Shown here in pieces: positions 13,944-20,964 of a DNA stretch of 26,568 bases. This stretch comes from F23-B02 sp946405205 (GTDB lineage Bacteria > Bacillota > Clostridia > Oscillospirales > Oscillospiraceae). Where the stretch lies: the NCBI GenBank assembly GCA_946405205.1, contig CAMJGL010000020.1, positions 1 through 26,568 on the forward strand, written 5' to 3'. A program made the position numbers and the translations under genes. Under the pieces are notes generated by a model. It was not told where the DNA came from. It made no database searches and worked only from the letters and a program-made list of their open reading frames with translations. Each line of letters opens with the position of its first letter. Positions within the stretch are counted from its first letter, which is position 1.

Positions 13944-13963
13944 ATCTGAAAGAAGGAATAGAA

Positions 13964-16900
13964 ATGAAGAGAAGACTCCTTGCTCTGCTGATGACGCTCG
14001 TCATGCTCATGTCTGTTCTTCCCGGCGCGGCATTCGCCGCATCGGCCGGTACGGCGGACGATGTTCTGACTTATGCCGACCTGGCAGATATCGACAAGGA
14101 TATCGTTATCCCCGACGGCGCATCCGCGACCGCCGAGCTTTCGATAGCCGATGCGGTCCGCGCTCTGCTCCTGTGGACAGGCATGACCGAGCAGCAGCTC
14201 GGCGCATTCCCTGCGGATTATCTTGCGCAGGCCCGCAGCATGGGCATGATAGACGCGGATACCGACACCGATGCAGACTGCACTCTTGACGACTACCGTC
14301 AGATGAAAGCCGTTGCAAACGTCATGTATGAGGCTCTCCACGGCGATACCCTCGAGCCCCTGTTCATGAACGGCATGGCTCAGCCCATATTCCCCTACAC
14401 CACCGGCGCCGTCGAGACCGGCTACAGCAATGATGAGAGCGACATTATCCGCTACTGCGTTTACGTCGAGACCAACTACGACACCGACGATGACGGCAAG
14501 CTCGACCTTGTGAAGGCCCTTGTTCAGCTCCCCCGCGCCGCTATGGAAGGCGACTACAAGGCAGCCACCATCTACGAAGCACGCCCCTACATCACCGGCT
14601 GCAACTCCTCCATGAACCCCGGAAGCAATCTTGGCAGCGAGAGCTATGACATTTCCAAGCTCTACAGCCAGCCTGATGCGCGCACCCCCGAGGGCAGCGC
14701 GACCACTCAGGATGCCGCGAAGGATGCAGACAGCGCCGACTGGTACTACTGGAATCCCTACGAGCGCATGTATGACTACGAAGACCTCGATTGGTACGAT
14801 TACTACCTCGTCCGCGGCTTCGCCGTCGTAGAATGCGGCGGTCTCGGCACCAAGGGCTCCGACGGCTTTGAGACCTGCGGCACCGACCTCGAGATCGACG
14901 CGTTCAAGTGCGTTATCGAATGGCTGACCGGCGACCGCGTCGCTTACACCGACAAGACCAGCAACATCACCGTTGAAGCAGACTGGTCCAGCGGCAAGGT
15001 CGGCATGACCGGCCGCTCCTATGCCGGCACCACCCAGTTCGGCCTTGCCACCACCGGCGTTAAGGGCCTTGAGACCATCGTTCCCGTAGCGGGCATCGCA
15101 AGCTGGTACGAGTACACCAACTCCCAGGGCATCTCCACCAGCAGCTCGGTCAACTACAGCGAGCGCCTTGCATGGTACTGCAACGGCCGCTACCTCGATC
15201 CGGACGACTATGCCACCATCGCCGAGAAGTACGGCAACTACCTGTACCAGACCCAGCAGGATCAGCTCGCCTCCAACGGTGACTACTCCGACCACTGGGC
15301 ATGCCGTGACTACACCCTTGATGCAGAGAACATCAAGTGCCCCGCGCTTATCGTCCACGGCCTGAACGACGACAACGTCCGCACCAAGGAGTTTGACCTG
15401 ATGTATCAGGCATACCAGACCGCGGGCGTCAACGTGAAGCTCCTCCTCCACCAGGATGCGCACCTCACCCCGAGCTACCCCGCCGGCAACCTTGAGTTCT
15501 ATGTTGACGGCGAGTCCTACAACAACGTTCTCAACCGCTGGTTCAGCCACTACCTGTGCGGCGTGGAAAACGGCGCAGAGAACATGGCGGCGGTCACCGC
15601 ACAGAGCAACTCCGACGCCTCCGTATGGAACACCTATGACAGCTGGGCTACCGATAACAGCGTAGTCCTCGCCGATGCAAGCCGGACCGGCACCACCACC
15701 ATCAACAGCGACTATGCATCCGCAGGCATCACCCGCAACAACTGGAGAGATGCGTTCACCGCCGGCCCGACCGACCTCAGCGCAATGTACACGATGCCCG
15801 TTGAGGCTGACACCGTTATCAAGGGCAGCGTTGCCGTAAGCTTCACCGCTTCCGCAGATAACTATGAGGCTCCCACAGCTCCCAGAGGCGGAGTTGACCA
15901 CGATAACTTCGTCGGCGAGACTGACGATGCGCTCGATCACGACAACTATGTTGCCTCCTCCGCCGACGGCGCCGTCACCGTATCCGTTCCCGACGCCGGC
16001 GACATCCTTGACCGCGACGCGCTGATGGTCAGCGCAATGCTGGTCGATATCGCTCCCGAGGGCGAGACCTTCAGCGCATATAACACTTCCGGCAGCTATG
16101 TTCCCAAGACCATCACCGAAGGCGGCGCATGGATGGGCGGCGGCCTGAGCAACTATGACTACGCTGAGCTCAAGTCCAGCGAGGTCAAGTACAAGATCAT
16201 CGCACGCGGTTGGATGGATCTCTGCAACCCCGGCGCAGGCTACGACTCCGCTTCCGCGGATACCAAGGTCGCACTGAAGGTCGGCGAGAACCACGATTAC
16301 ACCCTCTACCTCCAGCCCAACCTCTACACCGTTGAGGAAGGCCACACCCTCGCTCTGGTCATCTACACCTACGAGCAGGGCAAGGCAAGATATACCCAGA
16401 ACTACCAGATCACCCTGGACAATGCGTCCGTAAAGGCAAGCATCCCCGTTGACGAGATCCCCTCCGTCGATCCCGCCGTCAATCCGTTTACCGACGTCGC
16501 CGAGGGCAGCTACTGCTACGACGCGGTGCTGTGGGCGATAAGCCGGGATCCGCAGATCACCAACGGCTATACCGAGGATACCTTCGTTCCCGGCAAGGCC
16601 TGCAACCGCGCACAGGCAGTCACCTTCCTGTACCGTGCGGCGGGCTGCCCCGATGTCTCCGGCGTTGAGGTCTCCTTCACCGACGTTGAAGAGGGCGCGT
16701 ACTACTACGACGCAATGCTCTGGGCGGTCAAAAACGGCATCACCAAGGGTACCACCGAGACTACCTTCAGCCCCTTTGAGACCGTGACCCGCGCACAGGT
16801 AGTAACCTTCCTGTACCGCGCGGCGGGCTGCCCCGATGTTTCCGACGTTGAGGTAAGCTTCACCGACGTTAACGAAGGCGCATTCTACTACGATGCAATG

Positions 16901-17020
16901 CTCTGGGCGGTCAAAAACGGCATTACCAACGGCACCACCGAGACTACCTTCAGCCCCAACGACGGCTGCAGCCGCGGTCAGATAGTCACCTTCCTGTACC
17001 GCTGCCTGGCAGAAGTCTGA
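13964..17020 (+). CDS. Secreted S15-family X-prolyl dipeptidyl-peptidase with three SLH domains
   Basis: A 1018-aa exported protein. Residues 1-25 are a signal peptide (MKRRLLALLMTLVM..., AFA cleavage). Residues ~145-830 resemble S15 X-prolyl dipeptidyl-peptidases, which release Xaa-Pro dipeptides from peptide N-termini. Family features are NYDTDDDGKLDLVK, the nucleophile Ser352 in GRSYAG, the likely acid Asp469 in HGLNDDNV, the likely base His500 in LLHQDAH, and a C-terminal beta-rich domain. Residues ~840-1018 hold three SLH domains (for example FTDVEEGAYYYDAMLWAVK with TRAQVVTFLYRAAG) that bind pyruvylated cell-wall polymer. The enzyme should therefore sit on the cell surface and digest proline-rich peptides outside the cell. 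AAGGA precedes the ATG. Codons are strongly GC-ending, suggesting high expression. Family PepX enzymes of lactic bacteria are cytoplasmic and lack SLH. Confidence 0.9.
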   Translation: MKRRLLALLMTLVMLMSVLPGAAFAASAGTADDVLTYADLADIDKDIVIPDGASATAELSIADAVRALLLWTGMTEQQLGAFPADYLAQARSMGMIDADTDTDADCTLDDYRQMKAVANVMYEALHGDTLEPLFMNGMAQPIFPYTTGAVETGYSNDESDIIRYCVYVETNYDTDDDGKLDLVKALVQLPRAAMEGDYKAATIYEARPYITGCNSSMNPGSNLGSESYDISKLYSQPDARTPEGSATTQDAAKDADSADWYYWNPYERMYDYEDLDWYDYYLVRGFAVVECGGLGTKGSDGFETCGTDLEIDAFKCVIEWLTGDRVAYTDKTSNITVEADWSSGKVGMTGRSYAGTTQFGLATTGVKGLETIVPVAGIASWYEYTNSQGISTSSSVNYSERLAWYCNGRYLDPDDYATIAEKYGNYLYQTQQDQLASNGDYSDHWACRDYTLDAENIKCPALIVHGLNDDNVRTKEFDLMYQAYQTAGVNVKLLLHQDAHLTPSYPAGNLEFYVDGESYNNVLNRWFSHYLCGVENGAENMAAVTAQSNSDASVWNTYDSWATDNSVVLADASRTGTTTINSDYASAGITRNNWRDAFTAGPTDLSAMYTMPVEADTVIKGSVAVSFTASADNYEAPTAPRGGVDHDNFVGETDDALDHDNYVASSADGAVTVSVPDAGDILDRDALMVSAMLVDIAPEGETFSAYNTSGSYVPKTITEGGAWMGGGLSNYDYAELKSSEVKYKIIARGWMDLCNPGAGYDSASADTKVALKVGENHDYTLYLQPNLYTVEEGHTLALVIYTYEQGKARYTQNYQITLDNASVKASIPVDEIPSVDPAVNPFTDVAEGSYCYDAVLWAISRDPQITNGYTEDTFVPGKACNRAQAVTFLYRAAGCPDVSGVEVSFTDVEEGAYYYDAMLWAVKNGITKGTTETTFSPFETVTRAQVVTFLYRAAGCPDVSDVEVSFTDVNEGAFYYDAMLWAVKNGITNGTTETTFSPNDGCSRGQIVTFLYRCLAEV

Positions 17021-17033
17021 GCCTGAATATTTT

Positions 17034-17065
17034 GAAAGCTCATGTCCCTCGGGACATGAGCTTTC
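17034..17065 (+). terminator. Hairpin after the SLH peptidase gene
   Basis: A perfect stem of up to 15 bp (17034-17048 with 17051-17065) begins 14 nt after the stop codon. There is no T-run on the plus strand, so termination may be inefficient or need the adjoining repeat element, which starts on the last base of the stem. Confidence 0.6.
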
Positions 17066-17292
17066 AGTCTGTCAAAAGACTAAAAATGAATGCATAGAGA
17101 GAAGCGACGGATGGGGGAGCTCGAGGGGGCGGCAGCCCGCCTCGAATTGGATAAATAGCCATCAAAAACGTCTGATTTATCAGACTTTTTGACGAGCACA
17201 GCGAGGTTTTTCGTGAAATGCAATTTCACAAAAAACTTGGCGTTTTTGAAGCGTGCAAAAAAGTCCGAAAGGACTTTTTTGACACGCTGAAA
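17065..17292 (+). repeat. Structured intergenic repeat, copy 1
   Basis: A 228-bp non-coding element repeated at 19674-19902 (about 17 differences plus one indel by hand alignment). Its ends are imperfect inverted repeats: TTTCAGTCTGTCAAA at 17062-17076 and TTTGACACGCTGAAA at 17278-17292, 13 of 15 matching. Inside are four hairpins: TCGAGG...CCTCGA (17121-17145), GTCTG/CAGAC with flanking A/T runs (17164-17190), GTGAAAT/ATTTCAC (17213-17229) and AAAAAAGTCC-GAAA-GGACTTTTTT within GCGTG/CACGC (17251-17286). It lies between the convergent ends of the peptidase gene and a small minus-strand ORF, 4 nt from the latter's stop. Confidence 0.85.
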
Positions 17293-17296
17293 GGGT

Positions 17297-17455
17297 TTAA
17301 AACTCGGGAAGAAATCTTACCGCGCAGCTTTTTTCGCCGCGCTTTATGAGGCAGATCCTTTCCTCGTTGGGGCTGGGGCGCTCGGGCAGGCTGAGATCGG
17401 GCTCGTCGTGCTCCGTCACACGCTGCCATACCTCTTCAAAATTATCAAATTCCAT
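17297..17455 (-). CDS. Hypothetical small acidic protein (52 aa)
   Basis: A minus-strand frame encodes a 52-residue protein beginning MEFDNFEEVWQRVTEHDE and ending CAVRFLPEF. The N-terminal third is acidic, with a hydrophobic/Trp pattern that could form one helix. The middle contains Pro-rich LPERPSPNEE, followed by a short basic strand-like ICLIKRGEKSCAVRF. A weak GGTG lies upstream of the ATG, and a TATAAT sits about 15 nt further up on the minus strand. The composition looks protein-like and the start and stop fit the gap exactly between the repeat and the rsmE promoter. I do not recognise a family; conservation of this frame in relatives would settle whether it is real. Confidence 0.55.
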   Translation of the reverse strand: MEFDNFEEVWQRVTEHDEPDLSLPERPSPNEERICLIKRGEKSCAVRFLPEF

Positions 17456-17485
17456 ATACTTCACCGCCGTATTATATGCTGCGGC

Positions 17486-17514
17486 TTGAAAAGCTGTGCA
17501 TAATATGAGATAAT
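17486..17514 (+). promoter_or_regulatory. Predicted promoter of the rsmE-MATE operon
   Basis: TTGAAA, 17 nt, GATAAT, about 60 nt before the rsmE ATG. It is divergent from the small ORF. Confidence 0.55.
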
Positions 17515-17571
17515 ATCCGCATTGCTGATAATACTAATTCAATGATGTAAATTTCAAATTTGAGGTGTGAT

Positions 17572-18303
17572 ATGCCCAGATTTTTCATGCTTGGAACGAA
17601 CGAATTCGGCGGAACGGCGATAATACGCGGCCGCGACGCCGAGCATATAAAGGTGCTGCGCCTTCGCCCGGGCGAGGACATGACCATATGCGACGGCAGG
17701 GGCACGGACTATAAATGCCGCCTTATCCGCTCGGATAAGGACGAGGCGGAGGCTGAGATAATCGAGGTGCTGCCGTGTCCGGCTGAGCCGACGGTCTCCG
17801 TGCGCGTTCTGTGCGGCCTGCCCAAGGGCGACAAGACAGATTATATCATCCAGAAATCCGTCGAGGCGGGAGCGTCGGAGATCGTTTTTTTTGACTCCGG
17901 GCGCGTTATCCAGCGCACCGACGGCGTTCAAAAGAAGATCGAGCGCTGGAACAGGATATCCGAGGAGGCGGCAAAGCAGTCGGGCCGCGGCATCATACCC
18001 GAGGTCAGGTGGCTCGGAAGCTTTGTCGAGGCGCTCGACGCGGCAAAGCAGACCGAGGAGGCCTTTTTCATGTACGAAACGGGGGAGCGGGAGAGCTTTT
18101 CCGAAGCCCTGTCAAACGCGAAAAGCCTGAAGACCGCCGCGATAATCACCGGCCCCGAGGGCGGCTTCGAGCGCGTGGAGGCCGACATGGCGCGTGCCTG
18201 CGGTATGCACATCTGCTCCATGGGCAAGCGCATTTTGAGATGCGAGACCGCCCCGATAGTGGCGCTCACGGCACTGATGTACGAAAGCGGAAATCTGGAA
18301 TGA
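17572..18303 (+). CDS. rsmE: 16S rRNA (uracil(1498)-N(3))-methyltransferase RsmE
   Basis: A 243-aa SPOUT-class methyltransferase that methylates N3 of U1498 in helix 44 of 16S rRNA using SAM. An N-terminal PUA-like RNA-binding domain (RFFMLGTNEFGG, AEHIKVLRLRPGE) is followed by the knotted catalytic domain. Diagnostic motifs are GLPKGDKTDYIIQKSVEAGASEI, ITGPEGGF (GPEGGF at 194-199) and MGKRILRCETAPIVAL (217 onward), which form the SAM-binding trefoil knot. The ATG with GAGGTG 5 nt upstream is used; a TTG start four codons earlier overlaps the ribosome binding site and is unlikely. The length is normal. The stop overlaps the MATE gene's start in ATGA. In many Firmicutes rsmE follows prmA, which is absent here. 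Confidence 0.95.
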   Translation: MPRFFMLGTNEFGGTAIIRGRDAEHIKVLRLRPGEDMTICDGRGTDYKCRLIRSDKDEAEAEIIEVLPCPAEPTVSVRVLCGLPKGDKTDYIIQKSVEAGASEIVFFDSGRVIQRTDGVQKKIERWNRISEEAAKQSGRGIIPEVRWLGSFVEALDAAKQTEEAFFMYETGERESFSEALSNAKSLKTAAIITGPEGGFERVEADMARACGMHICSMGKRILRCETAPIVALTALMYESGNLE

Positions 18304-19610
18304 CGCAGAGAAGCAAAAAACTTATCAAATACGTTGTCCCGACCATACTCAGCAGCGTAAGCTACTTCCTGTTCACCATAATAGACGGCATATTTGTCGG
18401 GCAGGGCGTCGGCACGAACGCGCTGGGCGCGGTGAATATCGCCTTCCCCTTTGTCATGGTGGTGTGCGCATCCTTCATGCTGACCACCATCGGCGGCGTG
18501 ACCGTGGTCGCCATACGCCTCGGCAGGGGCGACGAAAAGGGCGCAAACGAGGCCTTCATGCACTCCCTGACGGCAACTATACTTGTGGCGGCGGCGCTGT
18601 GCCTTGTCGGCACTCTGCTGACCCCGCTGCTGTGCAGGCTCCTCGGCGCGAACGACACGTTTTATCAGTATGTCCATGACTATATTTTTTGGTACTCGGT
18701 GTTCATAATACCCTCGGGACTTGCAAGCGCCATGCACGGCTTCTGCCGCAACGACGGCTCGCCCATTTTAGTGTCGGCGGCGGTCATCGTCGGCGCGCTG
18801 TGCAATATTTTCGGAGACTGGTACCTCATATTCCCCATGCAGATGGGGCTCAAGGGCGCGGCCATCGCCACGGGCGTTTCCCAGACTGTAAGCCTGCTTG
18901 TCGTGCTGCCGCATTTCATCCTCAAAAGGGGCAGGCTCCGCACAGGAGGCTTCAGACCCGACGCCGCGCTTTTCAGGAAGATCGCCCTGCGCGGGCTTCC
19001 GGAGTTTATCTCCCAGCTCGCCACCCCCACCGCGATAATTGCGACGAACTATGTTCTCCTTGCGAAGATCGGCGATATCGGCGTTAACGCCTTTTCAATC
19101 ATCGGCTATGTGGCGTCGTTCTCGGTCGCGATATTCTTCGGCACCGCCGAGGGTCTGCAGCCTCTGTTCGGCCGCTGCTACGGCGCGAAAAACGAGGCCG
19201 ATCTTAAGTATTACTTCCGCTCGGGACTTATAATAAACTTTGTCGGCAGCGTCATCATCTATATACTGCTGCTGTTCGCGGGCGAGCCTGTGTGCGTGCT
19301 GTTCGGCGCGGATCCCGAGACCCTGGAATTCACGGTGCAGAGTATGCCGAAATACGCATGGGGCTTCTCGGTCATGGCGCTGAACACGATAATCTCCGCC
19401 TACCTTTATTCCACAAAGCGCTCTGTTCAGGCAATAATCATGAACGTTCTGCGCAGCTTCGTGTTCAACCTTTCGGTGATCCTCCTGCTGCCGGAAATTT
19501 TCGGCGCGGACGCCGTATGGTATACCTTCGGCGTGTATGAGGCCATGGTGCTGGCCGCCGCGGTGATACTTCTGCGCCGCTCGGAAAAAAACGGCGTCGT
19601 GTTCAGGTAG
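18300..19610 (+). CDS. MATE family efflux transporter
   Basis: A 436-aa membrane protein with twelve predicted helices in two similar halves, typical of MATE (multi-antimicrobial extrusion) carriers that export cationic compounds in exchange for Na+ or H+. Family features are VPTILSSVSYFLFTIIDGIFVGQGVG at the N-terminus, FMLTTIGGVTVVAIRLGRGDEKGA, and the second-half FGTAEGLQPLFGRCYGAKN. The start codon overlaps the rsmE stop (ATGA), so an in-frame upstream extension inside rsmE is rejected. Coupling to an rRNA methyltransferase gene is probably just operon convenience, though both can affect antibiotic tolerance. It ends 33 nt before a terminator palindrome. The substrate is unknown. Confidence 0.92.
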   Translation: MTQRSKKLIKYVVPTILSSVSYFLFTIIDGIFVGQGVGTNALGAVNIAFPFVMVVCASFMLTTIGGVTVVAIRLGRGDEKGANEAFMHSLTATILVAAALCLVGTLLTPLLCRLLGANDTFYQYVHDYIFWYSVFIIPSGLASAMHGFCRNDGSPILVSAAVIVGALCNIFGDWYLIFPMQMGLKGAAIATGVSQTVSLLVVLPHFILKRGRLRTGGFRPDAALFRKIALRGLPEFISQLATPTAIIATNYVLLAKIGDIGVNAFSIIGYVASFSVAIFFGTAEGLQPLFGRCYGAKNEADLKYYFRSGLIINFVGSVIIYILLLFAGEPVCVLFGADPETLEFTVQSMPKYAWGFSVMALNTIISAYLYSTKRSVQAIIMNVLRSFVFNLSVILLLPEIFGADAVWYTFGVYEAMVLAAAVILLRRSEKNGVVFR

Positions 19611-19643
19611 AAAACGGACGATCCCGAGACAAACTATTGAATC

Positions 19644-19673
19644 AAAAAACCGCACCCACGGGTGCGGTTTTTG
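19644..19673 (+). terminator. Terminator of the rsmE-MATE operon (left copy of a 30-bp palindrome)
   Basis: AAAAAACCGCACCC, a short loop, then GGGTGCGGTTTTT: a strong symmetric terminator. The identical 30-bp sequence recurs at 19900-19929, on the other side of the repeat element. Confidence 0.9.
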
Positions 19674-19902
19674 CAGACTGTCAAAGAACTAAAAATGAAT
19701 GCATAGAATGAAGCGACGGACAGGGGGAGCTCGAGGGGGCGGCAGCCCGCCTCGAATTAGATAAATAGCCATCAAAAATGCCTGATTTATCAGGCTTTTT
19801 GACGAGCATGGCGAGGTTTTTCGTGAAATGAAATTTCACAAAAAACTTGGCGTTTTTGAAGCGTGCAAAAAAGTCTGGGAGGACTTTTTTGACACGCTGA
19901 AA
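19674..19902 (+). repeat. Structured intergenic repeat, copy 2
   Basis: The second copy of the element at 17065, in the same orientation and complete from CAGACTGTC to CACGCTGAAA. Differences from copy 1 keep the hairpins intact. GTCTG/CAGAC becomes GCCTG/CAGGC (a full pair swap), AAGTCC/GGACTT becomes AAGTCT/GGACTT (G-C to G-U), the loop GAAA becomes GGGA, and the GTGAAAT/ATTTCAC loop changes from GCA to GAA. It again lies between two convergent genes (MATE and DUF2804) and is enclosed by two identical terminator palindromes. Confidence 0.85.
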
Positions 19903-19929
19903 AAACCGCACCCACGGGTGCGGTTTTTG
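19900..19929 (-). terminator. Terminator of the dnaD-dnaC-DUF2804 operon (right copy of the 30-bp palindrome)
   Basis: Identical to 19644-19673 and symmetric, so it works on the minus strand too. It lies 2 nt after the DUF2804 stop codon and overlaps the last three A residues of the repeat element. Confidence 0.88.
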
Positions 19930-19931
19930 TA

Positions 19932-20960
19932 TCACCACTTGTTCGAGACTTTTTCGGCGAAGCCGGGGAAGTCTTTTATTTCTATGACCTTGCCGTCGTC
20001 GAGGACAGCCCTGCCGGTGAACAGGCCGAACACCTGATGCTGATCGCTCTTTATCAGCAGAACGTCGGTGCAGGAGGCGCGGTCGAGAACGGGCCTGAAG
20101 TCCATCTCGAACCTGCCGTCATCGGAGGTGAAGGTCCACGGCTCGAGGAAGGCCTTTTCGTCGCCCGGGATGTTGAATTTTACCTGACTGAGCTTGTGCG
20201 CCTTGCCGTCATAAAACAGCATATTCTCGCTGGCGGCGGAGGTGTCGCCGAAGCCGTAGCCGATGTTCCAGCCGAAGGGAACGCCGTCGACGGCGCCGGA
20301 GGCCGAGCCCCAGTACCAAGTGTTCTTGTAGGTCCAGACGCCGCGTCCCCAGTCCAGAACCGCGAAGCTGTCCTCGGGGTCGAAAACATAGGTACGGCCG
20401 TCATAGCTGACCTCGCCCTTTGCGCGCAGGCAGTTGATCTTCTGGTTATAGTAGAAATGCCCCGCCTTTTCAAAGGGCGTTGCGATGACCATGCTCTCCT
20501 CGGGCTCGCCGGTGAGCTCGACCGTGGCGTTCAGAGCGCCTGCAGGGCCGAACTTTTCCATCCGCGCGGTGAGGATGCGCGTGCCGGAGCCGTCGTTTTT
20601 AAAGTATATGCTGTAATTTTTGCCCTCGGCGACCGTATCGCCGACGGCGCTGGTCTCGGGCAGGCCGCGCTTGCCCAGAGGCATGAAGCACATGGGGCTC
20701 GTGGTGATCTCCCAGCCCTCCTCGAAGTTTAAAAGGCTTATCGAGTCCAGTCCCATGTAGCCGTTATCGTCGATGGTCAGCGCCAGAGCGAAGCGGCCGT
20801 TGTTTATGAGGTAGTAGTCCCATTCCTTGATGCGCAGGGGGCTTGCCTTGATGTCGGCGCGCCTGTAAACGGGCAGGAGCTTCTTGGCGTAACCGGCCTC
20901 GGTGAGGTTTCCGTCCTTGTCGAGCAGAGGTATTGCGTTTGTTATCTCATGCTGTGCCAT
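19932..20960 (-). CDS. DUF2804 domain-containing protein
   Basis: A 342-aa soluble, beta-rich protein of the DUF2804 family. It has no signal peptide and no membrane segment. Recognisable family-like patches are LLDKDGNLTEAGYAKK near the N-terminus, RIKEWDYYLI (43-52), the aromatic WGRGVWTYKNTWYWGSA and PFGWNIGYGFGD in the middle, and a C-terminal block with HQVFGLFTG. The fold resembles lipocalin-type hydroxyneurosporene synthase/AttH-like proteins, which is known for related families but not demonstrated here, and no enzymatic role is established. The ATG has a good AAGGAG placed inside the end of the dnaC-like gene, 4 nt after which it begins. Its place behind replication genes looks like operon hitch-hiking rather than a functional tie. 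Confidence 0.8.
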   Translation of the reverse strand: MAQHEITNAIPLLDKDGNLTEAGYAKKLLPVYRRADIKASPLRIKEWDYYLINNGRFALALTIDDNGYMGLDSISLLNFEEGWEITTSPMCFMPLGKRGLPETSAVGDTVAEGKNYSIYFKNDGSGTRILTARMEKFGPAGALNATVELTGEPEESMVIATPFEKAGHFYYNQKINCLRAKGEVSYDGRTYVFDPEDSFAVLDWGRGVWTYKNTWYWGSASGAVDGVPFGWNIGYGFGDTSAASENMLFYDGKAHKLSQVKFNIPGDEKAFLEPWTFTSDDGRFEMDFRPVLDRASCTDVLLIKSDQHQVFGLFTGRAVLDDGKVIEIKDFPGFAEKVSNKW

Positions 20961-20964
20961 GCTT

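Larger units (their letters stand above)
13477..13963. other. Divergent intergenic region between gltS and the SLH peptidase gene
   Basis: 487 bp with one good promoter on each strand (13559-13587 minus; 13840-13868 plus) and a structured leader before the plus-strand gene. The middle (about 13600-13830) has no frame with a ribosome binding site and no repeat that I recognise. The distance leaves room for separate regulation of the two genes. Confidence 0.6.

Noticed and set aside
13869..13963. Known riboswitch in the peptidase leader
   Set aside because: No cobalamin, c-di-GMP, SAM, TPP or T-box core motif could be recognised; only a generic stem is reported.
13862..16345. 827-codon open frame antisense to the SLH peptidase gene
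   Set aside because: It arises from the strong GC-ending codon bias of the peptidase gene, which keeps stops out of the opposite strand. The translation is Val/Ala/Gly-rich low-complexity sequence, with no domain and no ribosome binding site.
19828..20037. Small peptide frame starting in the repeat element (MKFHKKLGVFEACKK in copy 2, MQFHKKLGVFEACKK in copy 1)
   Set aside because: The frame is open in both copies, but the downstream parts differ completely, the only upstream GAGG is too far, and the substitutions favour hairpin pairing over amino-acid conservation. Kept in mind but not called.
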